Shown here in pieces: positions 1-13,900 of a DNA stretch of 64,000 nucleotides. This stretch comes from Ascaris suum (Eukaryota; Nematoda; Chromadorea; Rhabditida; Ascarididae). Location of the stretch: assembly GCA_013433145.1 (NCBI GenBank), contig CM024174.1, positions 9,270,336 through 9,334,335 on the forward strand, in the 5' to 3' direction. The notes under the pieces are model-generated. The model did not search any database. It saw nothing but the letters and a program-made list of their open reading frames with translations, and was not told the origin of the DNA. Position 1 is the first letter of the stretch. Each line of letters starts with the position of its first letter. Position numbers and translations under genes: made by a program.

Positions 1-1362
1 TCAGAAGATTTTTCTGCCGCTTTTTAAAGTATTACTCATATGGCATGAAAAATATCATTTCACTCGACGGAACAGAGATCTCACCTTGGAGGCCTAAAAA
101 AACGCTATTTCTTTGGAGGATAATAATCTCGGCAAACTTCTCAGGGGCGCCTAGGGAGTTCTTCGAATTCTAGTTTCTATGACGAGACAAAAATGCAACG
201 TTGAACTCGCTTTTATGGACTTTTATAAAGTTGCACGGATGATTTGCGAGAAACTTTTCAATATTTTACATACATGTATATGTGAGCGCGATCAGCGAGT
301 GACTTCACTTTGAAGATCACAAAGTTAGGTGATAAAATTTAACGAAGGTAGCTCACACGAGAGGTTACCTCAGGTCTCTAATTTCATAGTGATTCACTAC
401 TGGCAGCTGAATGAGTCACACAAGTTGCGTGTTAAACTTGCTTCATATATGGTCGAAAAATTGAGCTTTTAGCTCAGGATGCGCACAAAAGATACGCTAT
501 ATTGATGTATTTTTAATCTTTTTTTGCGTTGTTTTCGTATGTTGTGGCAAGCGGTTAGCATTCTAGCCTGAAAGACTGAGCTGAAGTTGCACACAGAGTC
601 ACTCTCAATGGTATATTTTCCCAGATAACACATCTCAGTGTTATCTGCTTAATATCCAGAAATAAGGTGATAGTATAGAGATCACTATGAACCTGTAGAA
701 ACCTCTCAGTGATGAAGCAATGTATGAATGTTTCTTAAGCAGGAGGATTAGGCAAGCAGTAAAGTGACCTATATAAGGTCAAAGTGGATCCGCAAGAAAA
801 ACAGAAACGAGTTTGTTCGCGTTCACTGCTTAGCCTTTGGGGTATTTGCACAATTTAATTATTACAATCGGTTGGCCTGCAACTGAAAGAAAATCAGTAA
901 ATATAATGAACAATTCGAAACAAGTTCACGTGAGAATGGAAACGTAATTATTACGCTAGCTCATTAAGTTCATTTCTCCGCTTGTTTAAGTCTTCGCTGA
1001 AAAAACTTAATGATTTGCCAGCGACCTTAACAAATTTGTGAGAACTTTTCAGTTGCTTTTATGATGCTATTATAAAAGATGACGCGTTTTCTCATTTCTC
1101 ATACTTATATTTCATTTCCTCAATTCTCCCATCGTTTTTTTGGTTTCTAATTCGTGCTTATGATAGATTGCTATTTGCATATTCGAAGCAATCTTTCTTT
1201 TGCAAAAAATGGGCATCTCTGAAATTAGAAGTCCATTTGCTAAAGGATTTCACCCATGAATTCGCTAATTTGCCTGTCCAATTCCTAAATATCACCTAAC
1301 CGCATCTTACACGGAAGTTTTTCTTTATTCGTTTAAACTCTCACGTGAAGAAATGTTTTTCC
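1..1362. other. Upstream region, no gene seen
   Basis: AT-rich DNA upstream of the kinase gene. I see no exon with convincing splice signals and no RNA gene. It presumably holds the promoter of the kinase, but no specific element can be named from sequence alone. Confidence 0.5.
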
Positions 1363-1364
1363 AG
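1355..1364 (+). promoter_or_regulatory. Probable trans-splice acceptor of the kinase gene
   Basis: A TTTTTCCAG acceptor ends at 1364, four bases before the ATG at 1369. No in-frame coding exon is visible just upstream. A strong acceptor immediately before a start codon is the usual sign of spliced-leader addition in nematodes. It could instead be a cis acceptor for an unseen non-coding first exon. Confidence 0.5.
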
Positions 1365-1368
1365 TGTG

Positions 1369-4300
1369 ATGTCAGTTGATTATGGTAACTCAAATGAAGG
1401 TAGTTGTGAACGAGAGCTTTCTGATGTGGAAAGTCTTCTTCCCGATAAGAACTGCCTCATACGGGGAAAAAATTATGCATTTGCTATTGGCCGTCGAATA
1501 GCACGAGGACGTTTTGGTGCCGTTTATGAGGTAAGTAAGGCACTCTTTTTTTTGTACAGATGGTCTCACCCCAGTCACGTGTTCAGCAATCTCAATGACA
1601 TGACCTTTACATAAAAGTTTTTCGCAAAGAAGCGTTCATGGATTTTTGTTCTTTCATATTGAATGCTATGATGAATGAGCGTCGTGAAAATCAAGACGTC
1701 AAAATGTCGTCGTACCGTGTCGTCGAAGTAAATGCCATCGAATTTTGATGTTAAGTTGGGAATATTGCTATGGATTATTATTGAAATTCTAGTATAAACT
1801 AAAAGCTTTCTAACATTAAGTCCTCTGAGAAAAGACATCAATGAGAAGCGCCTGCGCATTAAATGTGACAAATGAGCTCGCCTTTGATACACCAGGAGAA
1901 GGGGGATGGTGATTAGTGAATCGTGCGACATATAACAGTTAAATTTTTTAGGTACTACGACAATCAGATGGGAGGCGTTTTGCAGCGAAGCTTGAAGTAT
2001 GCGATGCGCATTTCCATGGTCTACATCTCGATTATGCAGTTTTAAATCAGGCTTCAAAAGCGAATTGCAAACATTTTATTTCTTTGATTGATCGTGGTAA
2101 AATCGAAGGACATTTCAAATTCGTCATCATGGGAATGGTAATTAATAGATCGTTGACTTTATTTGTATAACACCATCGAAACGTTCTTGACTTTAGCTGA
2201 TGGCCGCTAAACATTTCAAAGAGGTAATGAATTATAACCACCCATACAATTGATGCGTCCCTATAGGTGATGCACGTGAACTTTGATCATGGAGTAACCT
2301 TGTGCACAGCTCATCAAACTATGTGTGGCCGAGCTTAACAGTGAACATAACTGATGGACAAAAAATTGTTTTGTGTGTGCACAGGTGCTCACCTGTGGGA
2401 TAGGTAGGTAGTCATTCTATTGCCTCGTTCAAATCCCCCCTTAATGCAACCGTTCATTTGCAAGAATGAAACCGAATTTTTAGAAATTGAGAACTGAATG
2501 AGCTTATACCCTCGGATATATTCCTCCACACCAATCTGAGCCGTGGAAATTATTTAAAGCAATTTTATTTGTCCATCTGCACGCTACGATGCTAGTGACT
2601 TCTATAAACTTGCAAAATCGGCACGTGCTCGCGTGAGGCTTTTCCACGTACTCTTCTGTGGGAAATAAACACGGAAGCAAAATGCAAAAGAGGTGACATT
2701 CAAAGGTTTATAGTAATGAAGCAAATCAAGCTGCTGCTACAAATTTTGTTTGGGAGGTAGTGCGAAGAGTTTCGAGGTGGGGGGGGGGGGGGTTTGAAAA
2801 AAGCCTCAGATGCACAAACGCAGCAACCTGCATAATATACTTAAGAATTACACTTAGAACACTATTGGTAGCAAAAACAACAACACTAAATTATTGCCTA
2901 AATAAGGAAACAAAGTAAAGGTGCTTGAGCAACTGACAGCCATTTTTTTATGTCTACATTTGTAGAGGTGCAGTTGATATTTCTATAGCGTAATGTGCAA
3001 ACATCATCCATATACTGAGTGGAAGATTTATGTCATTTACGAAGGTTTTCAATCAAAAGTGACAGTTCGTAACTAAAGCAAGAAAATGAAATAGCATCTT
3101 GAGCATAGAACTTTGTCTTGGTAGTAGTTTTGCATGAACTTCCGGTTTACCACAATAAGCATATTTGAAGGCTCACTTCTAGGTATATATAGTTTTTCCT
3201 CTACCTCGCCTTGATTGCTTTCTATGCTTTAATTCAGCCTATGTAACGTGCCAAAAGCGAAAATATGACCGTTAAGGTTTAATTTTCTCACTCTCTACTC
3301 ACCGAAGGAGCACAAATTTTTTTAAAAAGTGATAAAAAATCCTCATGTCATTCATTTAAGAGTTTTTTTGTCGTGAAATTAATATGCTGCTGAATCTCAT
3401 CTTTCAGTTTTCTGTTATACATTATTCATCGATAGTCTTAAGTCTCACTTCGCATTATTTTTGACTTCATATATGATCCATCATGAAAAATTTAGCCCAG
3501 AAAAAATTAAACTCTGCGAGGGAAATCTTCTACTGAAATGAAAAAAAGGTTTCTGAAGAGACCTTTATATCTTCGAAACTGCTGATCTATTCTGTTTCAT
3601 ATGTTTGTCAACGTTTCATCTTTTTTTTTCCTAACAGCTGGGAGAAAATCTGCACAAATTGCGTTATATGTTCGTTGAGTGTCGATTCTCACTTTCAACG
3701 GCTCTTCGAGTGGGTATTCAGTGTTTAGCTGCGATCGAAGAACTTCACTCGCTTGGTTTCATACATCGTGACGTTAAGGTGAAACACTTTCCGAGATGCA
3801 CTCTTTATAAAATTGCGCCTTATTCGAGTATTCTTTAGCGGTCAAAAGAACGAGCATAATAAAGAGCTCCATCAGAATAGCGTCTATTTCACACTGCGCG
3901 TAATTTATTCGATGTAAACCCCAGAAGTACTTGACGGGTTCTGCTGCGCATAAAGGTTCAATGATGTCTACCGGTTCCGCGCTTTTTATATGGCTAGCGG
4001 TCCTCAATGGTGTATTCAGTCTTCTAACTTTGCAGATTGCAGACAACTATTTACCACGTAGTTTGAATGCTGGTCTCAAAAATATAGCGCTAATGGGAAT
4101 ATTTACCACACTACTGTTAATATTATTAAGTAACTAAATGGCGCAGTTAAATGAAAGCCAAAGTCGTGTCTGCAATGCATGATCTCCGTCAGGGATGTAG
4201 GTGCCATTTGAAGTTAAGTAAGCTGGCCGTTGATACCGTTTGAAATTACCCAGGACGAGTAGTAGCACGTGAGCGCCGTTCGTGGCGCAAGTGTCGTCGT

Positions 4301-7300
4301 AGCGAAATCCATTCTTAGCGGGAATTACCCGAGTATGAAGCCGTTCATAGCAAAGACGTTCATGAGCACCTTAGATACTCTAGCACTTTCTTCACGCTGT
4401 TGGTGGTAATAGTAGTATGTGCGGTATGTTGGTTCAAACTATCAAATTCATTTAACCGCTCTCCTCCTCCTCTCTCTCTCACCCACTCATTCTCTCTTTC
4501 TCTCCCTCCCTCTTTCTCAAAAAACGAAGAGACTGCTTGAATGCAAGGATGATGCCTTTCAAAAAAGAAAGAAGCGAAAATTCTATAACGAACGTGATTT
4601 ATGAAGGCTTAACAGTCGCCCTCTTTCATCGAAGTTGCTTCTGAAATGAAAGTTCGCTAATCGTTTTGGGTCTTAGTATCTGTGGTGAGGGGTTATCAAA
4701 CTGCTGCAGATAGCCATGACGCTTTTCTATTTGTTACCATTCAATTAAGCTCACTATTTTAATGTTGTCTCACGGGTGGTCTGAAAAAGAGCTCTTCTCG
4801 AAACCCCATTAGGATTTAAACATGTCACGATGAATTTGGGAAAGGATTTTATTTTAATCAATCTATGGTTTTATCAGTAACCATTTGAGTCGTTTTTTAT
4901 CAATAACCATTAACCATTAACCATCATCATCGTTATTTATCAATAGCTAGCATAGTAGTTTTATCAACAACCATTTCAGGCTTCGAATTTCACTGTGAAT
5001 ATTGAAAGCAGTTCGCCGTTGAATGTTTATATAATTGATTTCGGCTTATGCAGAGCTTTTCGCAATTCACAAAACGAAATAAAACCAGCACGAGATAAGG
5101 CACAATTCAGGTGATTCAGTCACAACTATTTCACCTTATACCGATGAAATTTTAGGATTGATAATGATATGATAAAGCAAAGAAGAGGATAGTCATTCCT
5201 CAATAGAGGTAATAAGTACTGCCGAGCGTCAATGAATGTTTAAGCAATGAATGATTTCTGAGACGATCCATCGACTGAAGCAAAAATCCATTTATTTGTT
5301 CACTGAATGTTTATGTATCGAACAGAAGAGATTTTTCCCAGAAAGATTCCTTATTTATGAAATAATACAAAATCTTGATTAAGGGAATTGAATAGTTATT
5401 AAATGATTGCGAGCGATTAGTGGTGAATTAATTTACAGCGATTCGTTCATTTGTTTCATTCTCTCAAGTTTCCGCTCGTCATGTCACTAAGGGTATTGCA
5501 AATATTATCCATCAAGAGTTATAGAGGTACGACACGATACGCATCGATAACGGCACATAATGAGATGGAGCAATCACCAAGGGATGACCTCGAGTCTTGG
5601 TTCTATATGCTTATTGAGATGATCTCAAGTAAGTCATTACTCAAGCGACTCGTACCGCAGTGACAGCTATGATGACTCTATAGAGGTTTATTCACTCGCC
5701 GAATGGATTTCCATTGAATACCCAGGATTAATTTATAAAACTTCCAAGTTACAACAGTCGAGAGGTTCGAATTCACAGCGTTTTGCCAAGTGCGTAGCAA
5801 AGTTTTTATATCTTTTTGACATTTAAGTCACACCTAGGCAATTAACCAGTGGGGTCAACCCAATTAATAATGAGATGTGCAAATTAGATAGGTGCGACAA
5901 ATAAGCGAGAGGATGATATCGCAAATCTGAATTTGAGAGAAACACTTCAAGCGTCCACATCCGTCGATAAGTAGCTGGGAAAACAAGCGTGCACAACAGC
6001 AGTTATCAGTGTCAAAAATCGAACCATAACCAGAGCTTCATTATGCGAGAGGAGGGCGGGCGGATATTGGTGGGGAAGGAGAAGGGAGAAGGGAGAAGCA
6101 GGCACACTTTCGAATGGAGCAAACGTTTAAAGAAAGCTAAAAGCATATTAAAACCGCGTGCATAGAAATAGCGCTTAAATGGGATACTTCGTCCCCTCCC
6201 TTCGCTCTCTCCTTCGTATCTAGATAAAATGCACAGTGCAATAAGAGGATCCATAATCTCGCGATTGCGAGAAAGCACAATTTTTTCTGTGCATGAATTT
6301 TGGGCAGCCAGCTACTTTTCGGCAAATCAAGAGAAGCGAGACGAACCGAGAAATGCTTCGAATCCGAATGCTGCCTCTGAAAAATTTGTTTCATATGCAA
6401 CGCTACTGCACCTAGACAATTTTTCTTATCAAAATTTCATTGATAGCGTCTCATCGTCAGACTAAAATGAGTGAAATGAGCCGAAGTATTTTTGGAACAT
6501 CGTTGCCGCTTAAAATCTTGATTTCAGTAATTCACTAAGCGCAAAATGACTCGAGTTTCGCCCTCACATGTTTGAAACTAAAGTAAACTTGAAAGTTGCT
6601 CACAGCAACGTTCACAAAAAGTTTCGCTCACTTCTTTACCTTAGCTGAATGAATATTTGTTATTAATGAAAGGTTGGCATTGAAAACTTTCTGAAAGCGT
6701 TATGAATGTGTCAAAATGCTCCTAAAAGAAAATGCCAATTTTCAAGTTTACTTCATTTTCAAGAAAGTGCGGACGAAAATTCGGATCATTTTGCGCTTAG
6801 TGAATTACTGAAGTGAAGATTTTTGAGGGGCAGCGATGTTCGAAAAATATTTCGGCTCGTTTCGCTCATTTTAGTCGCTCAAGCGGATAAAAATTTTACT
6901 TTTTCGAACTCATTATTAACAGCTGTTAAATGAGATGAGACGAGTAACGCGAGCCGAATTCTTTTTTCGTTGAATTATTTCGACTATTAAGGAACGTACA
7001 AAGGAGATCGTTTTATTGTTCTGGTACAGACCACATCTCGGAAGATGTGAAATGAAAACTTCGCCAACCAAAAAATTTTAAGTGTCACAATGAACAAAGC
7101 GCCAACCTCAATATCATTAATAAATAAAGCGCCAGAGAAATTCGCTGCAAGAGCCATTAGCAGATTTTTTCGCTTCTTTCGCGAAGATCTTGGTTTCCTC
7201 CAAAGCTTTCCACCACACAATCTAAAATATTCACAACGGAAGTAATTTCTTCGGTGAGAACTTAGTATTTGTCGCTGCGGCATTTATATGTTTGACATCC

Positions 7301-8496
7301 TTCACTGCAAGCACTTAAAGCTTGCAATGCCGAAAATGCTAGAAAGTTGGAAGTAAGTATAACCTCACTTTTTAAACACATTTTGTTTTTCTGCTCTCCC
7401 TTCCTCTGAAAGGAAAAGTTATTCTCTACACTTCTTCGAAGTAAGGTAAAATCTCACTTTGTTTTTTCATTACTTGATACAGCAGTACACGTTTGACACA
7501 AATAGGTTCATATGAGTTTCTCGATATCGTCACACCTAAAAGAAAGCGCGAGGATAGCCATGAAAGCCGTCTGCTCGAATTTGCATATGGATTGCGCCGA
7601 ATATACCACACCACCGTCATTATTTTTCCTCCGAAATAGAACAATAAAAAGAATAGTTCCTCTCATCCACTCATCTCCTTTTACAATGTTCAAGGTTATA
7701 AGTTTTTTGCCTAAAGATTTAGTTCATCAACAGGTCAACTGCCGTGGGGTGATTTGCATCGAACAGAGCGCGACGAGGTGAAGAAGATGAAAGAGAATGC
7801 TCGGACACATGACGGAATGCAGCAGCTCCTAAAAAATTGCCCCAAGGTATGCTTTCGTGCTTTAAGATCTTCAAATGTTTACGTGAAGTTAGAAGGGACG
7901 AAAGCTTTGTGTGCGATTAAAATTGAAATTTTAATAATAAGCATCATACATAAATTGTGTTTCCGCCCATGTCAATGCTGATTCTTGATGGCGGATGCAT
8001 AGTCGAGGTTGGATAATAGGCGCAATGCGTTGAGCACTTCGTTGTTTACAACAAGAAGCCGACTACTATATTGACGCACTGTGCGTTTGCTTTAGAAAAG
8101 AATTAAGGGCCTCGATCCTAACAACACAATTTACAGACTTGGGGAACTAAGTTTTATCAACAAGTAAGGCGGAAAATTATTAGTGAAAGCCAATAAGCAC
8201 CCAGTCTTAACACCCCTCTTTCCTCCCCTCCCTCTCCTCTACCTCCATGCTATCATACTGTTCCTGCATCCGTTAATACTTGAAGGACATGTGCTTCGTG
8301 ATAAAAAATCTTTTGCAGCTTCTCCCAAAACCTATTCAAACGATAATTATAGGTGGAGTTCCGACGCATCTTGAAGTACCTCGACGGATTGACCTATCAG
8401 AACCAGCCTGACTACAGCTTTTTAACACAGCTGCTACAATTAGCAATGAAGAATTATGGCATTAAAGCAGATGAACCATATGATTGGCAGGATTAA
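1369..8496 (+). CDS. CK1-family (tau-tubulin-kinase-like) protein kinase
   Basis: Seven exons: 1369-1530, 1952-2137, 3638-3778, 4980-5110, 5525-5628, 7734-7846 and 8353-8496 (TAA). They total 981 bases, or 326 aa, and every junction phase matches. Visible kinase motifs are a glycine loop RGRFGAV (residues about 46-52), the ATP-binding Lys in AAKLE (K67), HRDVKASN (catalytic D161, N166), DFGLCRAF (D183), and the CK1-type GTTRYAS ... RDDLESWFYMLIEM ... QLPWGDL. The last blocks are typical of the TTBK/TTBKL branch, which is greatly expanded in nematodes and often sperm-enriched. All catalytic residues are present, so an active Ser/Thr kinase is expected. The protein is little more than a kinase domain. 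Intron 3 (about 1.2 kb), intron 5 (about 2.1 kb, carrying an inverted-repeat element) and intron 2 (1.5 kb) are large. Substrate and role cannot be read from sequence. Confidence 0.92.
2779..2792. repeat. Poly(G) run, 14 G
   Basis: An uninterrupted run of 14 G inside intron 2 of the kinase gene. Such a run in AT-rich DNA is probably a mononucleotide microsatellite; its exact length may be a sequencing artefact. Confidence 0.85.
4440..4520 (+). repeat. Pyrimidine-rich (CT) low-complexity tract
   Basis: About 80 bases of CTC/TCC/CT repeats in intron 3 of the kinase gene. Open frames across it are low-complexity artefacts. Confidence 0.7.
6460..6876. mobile_element. Inverted-repeat element (MITE-like) in kinase intron 5
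   Basis: The left arm (about 6460-6600) and right arm (about 6735-6876) are imperfect reverse complements around a spacer of about 135 bases. A 25-base block at 6525-6549 is matched perfectly by 6786-6810, and similarity continues outward to GACTAAAATGAG against CTCATTTTAGTC. No transposase frame is present, so this resembles a non-autonomous foldback/MITE. Target-site duplications were not identified with confidence. Confidence 0.75.
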
Positions 8497-10665
8497 AAAC
8501 GCCTCGAATGCGAAGTGCTCTTCCCCAGTGCTGCGACATTTTGTGAGAACGTCTCTCTTTGAAATTGATGCAAAAAATTTCCCGTTTTGAATGTTTTTTG
8601 TGCTATAAGATAATATATGACTGCTATTTACATTTCACTAAATAGAAGGACACATAGAATTTAGAACTGCTGAAGTCCTTCACATTTCACTCAGTTGTCA
8701 GAAACACCGATGTTGATTTTTTTAGCTTCCTTTTGCCTCTGCAGCCTTCACAATGCTTGTATACTTCAGCAAGAAGAGTTCTTTTAAATCCACTCCTTCT
8801 TGTCGTTTTTTCGCAAGCTGAAAACGTCGATATACTTAAGGAAGCGGATGTCCACAAGTTTCTTCCTCATTGCGTTCCTATGAGAGTGCTGATTACCGTC
8901 GTTCAGATTTTTTTCCATAATTATATTATTGCAAGGCGGATATGGGGCTAACAGCTTTTTCTATTCTGCTCAATCATTAAATCGTTAGTTGCGTTTATAC
9001 AGCGAAAACGTTCCACAGCCATCCTTTCAAAAATCGTAATATCTATAATTGTGTTACGATTGTTGTGATTTGCATGCAGAAGCGAGCTCATAGCGAGTAT
9101 TACGCCTAACAAAGTGTTCTGATAACACATCATTCTCTCATCTGCAATCGCGACTGCATCGAAATAACAAAACGTTACTAAACACAAATTTGTTTCGTTG
9201 TTGTCAATGTGAAGATCGTATTTTGTACGTCAATGATAATAAGAGAGAAACTCATCCATTTGAATAGATATAAAGTTGGCTTTTGAACAACACAGCGCCT
9301 CACCTTCCATCCATCCCCTCCCATCTCCTTTACTCCTTCTTTTCCGACCCTTCAAGTGTGCTAACTACTAGTAGCGTGGTGCTGAACAGATAATACTAAT
9401 ATTCGAATATTATATATTTTCAAATGCTATATATGTATTATATGCTATCTTCTTATATTACTCTAGCAGCAAATAGCTCATGCGGTGCTTGCCGTCGTAT
9501 GGCCCTTCATTCGATTGCATGCATATTTTCAGCTCGGTGCAATTGAAAAACGTGCTGGATATGAGGCTGGTCGAGTAGTATGGTAGGTGCTGCGATTAAT
9601 TCTCGCACTCGTAACTTTATACAATTTTATGCAGTTGCATGCCTCATTTATGAATTGGTAGTGCCTTTATCTACATTCTATATGTCTATCTACATTTTTG
9701 TCAAATGCGAATGGAGCCATGCACGTTGTGTTCTTATGCGCAAGTTTTGAAAAACTCTAAATTTTAATGCTACATTTGCATATATTTTATATAACATTAT
9801 ATACAAATATTTTACGCATCTATGACATACACCTTTCCACAGTTTTTTTCAACTTCTCATGAATCGCTAAAAAATTCCTATGTATTTATCGAATAAAAAC
9901 TCTCCCATATAAGCGATGGATCCCCTTAGTCCATTTGTGTTGTCCGACGGCCAACTTTATAGCAATTGGTCTCAATTCCGTTTCATGCAATCAAATGTTC
10001 ATTAAAATGTTGTCACATATTCTGCTGCACGCACATATTTATATCTGCGATATATTCGCCATTAAAATATGTCGGTCGATGAGTTGTAACGAACATATTC
10101 GTTCAAGAAGCATTAAAAACATCTGAGTTGAACCTTCTCGGATATGTCCTACCTTACACAGCTTTTTATTTTATGGCGTTTAATTCGAAAGTTCTTCAAG
10201 TTAGCGCAATTTTTTTTTCTTTTTTGATATTTATGACTCAAATCGAATGAATTCATGGATTACTGAACGATGAGTAATATTCATTTAAAAGCATCCACTC
10301 ATTAGCGTTTTAAGCTATAGTGAGCATCGAAAAATGATTCCATATGATTCATCGAGTTATTTTCATCAGGTGGTCCATTCCATAACACGATTGGAGATAT
10401 TAGATAGAGGTGAAAGATTTATGACACGAATTCATAGAAGAAGAAACACTGCAAAGACCTCAAAAAAGACACATATGCTGATCGAGAATGCTGAGTATCT
10501 GCATTATTACAACGTAGTCTACTTTTTTATTGTTCTTACGATTCAACCTCACGAGAATCACATACACGCATTTTATTATTGATTGTCTGACACAACAGAC
10601 CGTTCGGAAAACTTGAGAAACAACTTTTTGCTTTGAAAACAGGAAGGAATTATTTTAACTAAATT
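8497..10665. other. Mostly unannotated stretch downstream of the kinase
   Basis: No complete gene is visible. One plausible isolated plus-strand exon lies at 9533-9582 (separate entry). An open frame at 10334-10582 begins with ATG and contains a basic stretch (RRRNTAKTSKK), but I could not connect it to other exons. The rest is AT-rich non-coding sequence. Confidence 0.4.
9533..9582 (+). CDS. Isolated candidate internal exon, product unknown
   Basis: Fifty bases between a consensus acceptor (ATATTTTCAG) and a GTAGGT donor. The open reading is LGAIEKRAGYEAGRVV with two bases left over. The splice sites and residue composition look real, but no partner exon was found nearby, so this may be chance. 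Confidence 0.25.
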
Positions 10666-10784
10666 TGAGAAAGGACTGAGTAAAATTTGCAAGAGTCTTT
10701 CGGATACCAGAGGGGATGGATAGAAGAGGGAGAGGAGGGCGGCGAAAAAAAACGACAGAATTTGGCGTGGAGATTGGACAGCCT
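10666..10784 (+). repeat. Dispersed repeat R1, copy 1
   Basis: Starts GAGAAAGGACTGAGTAAA, contains GGGGATGGATAGAA followed by a purine-rich GGAGAGGAGGG block, and ends near GACAGCCT. A diverged copy in the same orientation lies at 11325-11442. Similar purine-rich fragments occur near 9300 (reverse) and 14505, suggesting a SINE-like or other dispersed family. Confidence 0.7.
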
Positions 10785-10978
10785 TTGTGACCTAAGTGAG
10801 CGAATTGTGTAGCACACGCAGCGATTATCCCCACTTTCAAAGAGTTTTGTAACCAACTTAGGAATATAAAAGCATCACAATAGGTAGCGATTGCTATTTA
10901 AGTAAAAAACTATGCAGCTGTGTCATATTTCTCTTGAACACCTATACGCAATACTGATTGCTCGTTTTAAAAGAGTAT

Positions 10979-13900
10979 TTATATAGCATCATCGAGTTCA
11001 TCGTCAAGTGTTGGTTCATCGTTGGTTTCATAGAGTTTACAGCGTTTTTCATCGATGACGACGTGTCGACCCGCTGAAATTGACGGATCCTTTGAGCCTT
11101 CCATTTCGTGTGATGATTTCATCGTTTCGATTTCCTTCAGCATTTCCCCTCGTTTCTCCTTCAAATTCACTCATCAATAAACTAAAACATCAACCACAAT
11201 AAAATTTCCATCCGCTGATGTGAAAAAACAATTCCTCCGTAGAAGAAAAAACAGTTAACGAAAAAATAAAAATTATTCAGTAGAGTGCAAAACCTTGACA
11301 ACATTGCAAATTTTTATTGACTCCGAGAAAGGACTGAGTAAACTTTGTAAGAATCGTTGGGATGTGAAAGGGGATGGATAGAAAAAGGAGAGGAGGGGTG
11401 GTGAAGTAAAGGCAAATTTTAGCATAGAGACTGCGACAGCCTGGAAAGCTTTCAATGCATTTTATGAGCCACAGAACAAGGCATGATTACATTGATTTCA
11501 CCTGACTTAAGTTACCGTTGACCGATGCTTTCGCAGCCATTTGGCAATTAACGTTCTGAAAACATAATGTGTGATGAATAATGATGAGCAAAATCAAACC
11601 TTAGCGATAAAATCGAGGTTCCCAAGTTTTGCGACCTTTCTTGGATCGACGACCTCCTCTCTGCAATAATTTATCACTAAAAAGTGACTTTCCAATAAAT
11701 TTTTCATACCTTATCAAATATTCATCAAGCCAAATAGCGATATCAACCTTTGAGCGCCTTTCGCAGACTCGCTTTTCGCACTATATATTAGTGCGCATAT
11801 AATGTTGGCTTTTCTGTCCTTTCAATAGCTTCAACTCACAAATCATAAGAATGTGACCATGACATCAGGTTAATGTCACCTACATTCACAATTCAACCAA
11901 CTTTCTCCTCAATGATTACATTCTTTTCAAGTTATATGCAGTTAAATATGTCTTAAACTTTTCAACGCAAAATGCGGCCAATAGAATATAGCCGAAATAT
12001 GAACTTATCGTTGAATATTACTATCATTCTGCTGTCCATCTCAAATGAGCTGTCACTGTTCAATTTATGAGTAAAGGGTTTACAACCGAATTCCGCTAGT
12101 TACTGCTTCGGGAGCAGTTGTGTATCCGGTTTCGGCCACTTAACTTGCCAATAAGCGGTTTGGCAAATGGCTTCCATTACTCAAATTGGCAGTAACTGGT
12201 TATGCAACCGAGTTTTACTAAACTCGCTAGCAACTGTTTAAGTAAAGGGTTTTCATTAAATCTCCAGTAATCAATAATGAAACCGGTAGATCAGCTAAAT
12301 GGAAATGCAGAAAACACATTTCTTCTTTAGTGCCCTCTCCACCGTCTGTCCACCCATTAGCAGATCTTTTCATCGAACCAAATGACAAAATCTTCTACCA
12401 TTACGTTGAAATTTCAGAATCAAACCACGGAGGGGATTGTGCATCAATACCAAAGGTATGCACATTGATATACCAAGCAGAATTACAGTTATAGTTTAAG
12501 TGAATGAACAAATCTGTATTCTTTTCATAACAGCGTAACTCATTTGGACTTTCTATGGTATTTTTTTCGTCGACTGAAAGTGAAAACGCATTTAGCAACA
12601 ACGCCCCTTTCACTGCCTGAGGCAAATAAAACTTCGTCGAGCACATTTGTGTTTTGCTTAACCTCAGGTAAGAGATGATGTCACGTTCTCTCTTACATCA
12701 ACGGCATTTATAACTGTTACGCAGAATTGCGCCTGAACTCACTTCTTCTCTTCAACTGATTCATCGTTCTGTGTCGGATCATCTTTCTTCTGAAAAGATC
12801 ACACGTTGAAGCGTACAGGTGAGAAATCATATCAATCTTACGGCATTGCTGCACTTTTCACGATACTCGCTATTTAGTATCATTAAATAGGAGTGCCTCT
12901 CTTGGTTTCAGTCAACAATAAGAAAAAAAATCCTTGATTAAAAAATAGATGAAATAAAATCAATTACGTTGTAAACGTAGGAAAGCGTTGTTAAATTGTT
13001 ACGCAACACAAATTGTCTGACATGTTGTCCTCAAAATTTTGTGATTTCCGCTATCGATTAAAAGAGAAATTCGTTGGTCGCCATCTCAATTATACGATGA
13101 GAGTGAATGATGATGATAGCATAAAAGAAGTGATGCTTTCTGCCTCATATAAAGCCTTGCGAACGCTTTCCATTCTATTTCATCGCTGACGTTCGTATCG
13201 CGATCGAACCGCTTTTCAAATAAGTGAAACGAGTTTTTATCTAAGTCGCAACTTCCACACAAAACATTATTCATACATTCTCTTAAAATTTTTCGTCCTA
13301 AAAAACTATATCGTACACTTATGCTGTATTGTCTTGTGCATATTCTTTAAAATCTTATAGCACAAACGTTTTCTAAATGAGCTGAAACTCAACTCAAATG
13401 TAAAAGAGCATATAAACAGAGTTTGCCGAAATTAAGCCCTGTCATGAAGGTTGCAATCAATTCGTCTCTGTGATCGAAGTTTCGCAATACCATTGCTTTT
13501 ATTAATCATCTAGACGTAGAATGACTTGTAAATCGTCATTCTCGTTTCGTGACCGGTTTTTAATAAGTATATATCCTTGCTTTATCCTATTTCCCTCTTC
13601 CTGCTTTACCAGTTGTCATTCGTTCATTCACGCCACTTCAATGCACTTTGTTTCCGGGCACGTTTCATTTGCAACAGCAAGCGATCAGCCGTTTGAAGGA
13701 CGGGTGGCAAACCTGATCGTCTTCAGGGTTAGGCTTTGCCGTATCCTCTTTAACTTTCTCTATAGCATCTGGTGGTTGTGGTGGCGGTGGTGACGGCGGT
13801 TTCGCTAATTGTTCCTGCTTTTCAACGTTTGCTTTAGCCTCCGGAGGTTCACCGACTGCCTGAAACAAATTTAAATTTCTGAACATAAAAACAATACCAC

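Noticed and set aside
12401..12646. Minus-strand 81-codon frame inside the gene at 10979-15134
   Set aside because: No acceptor/donor pair fits the phases of the neighbouring exons.
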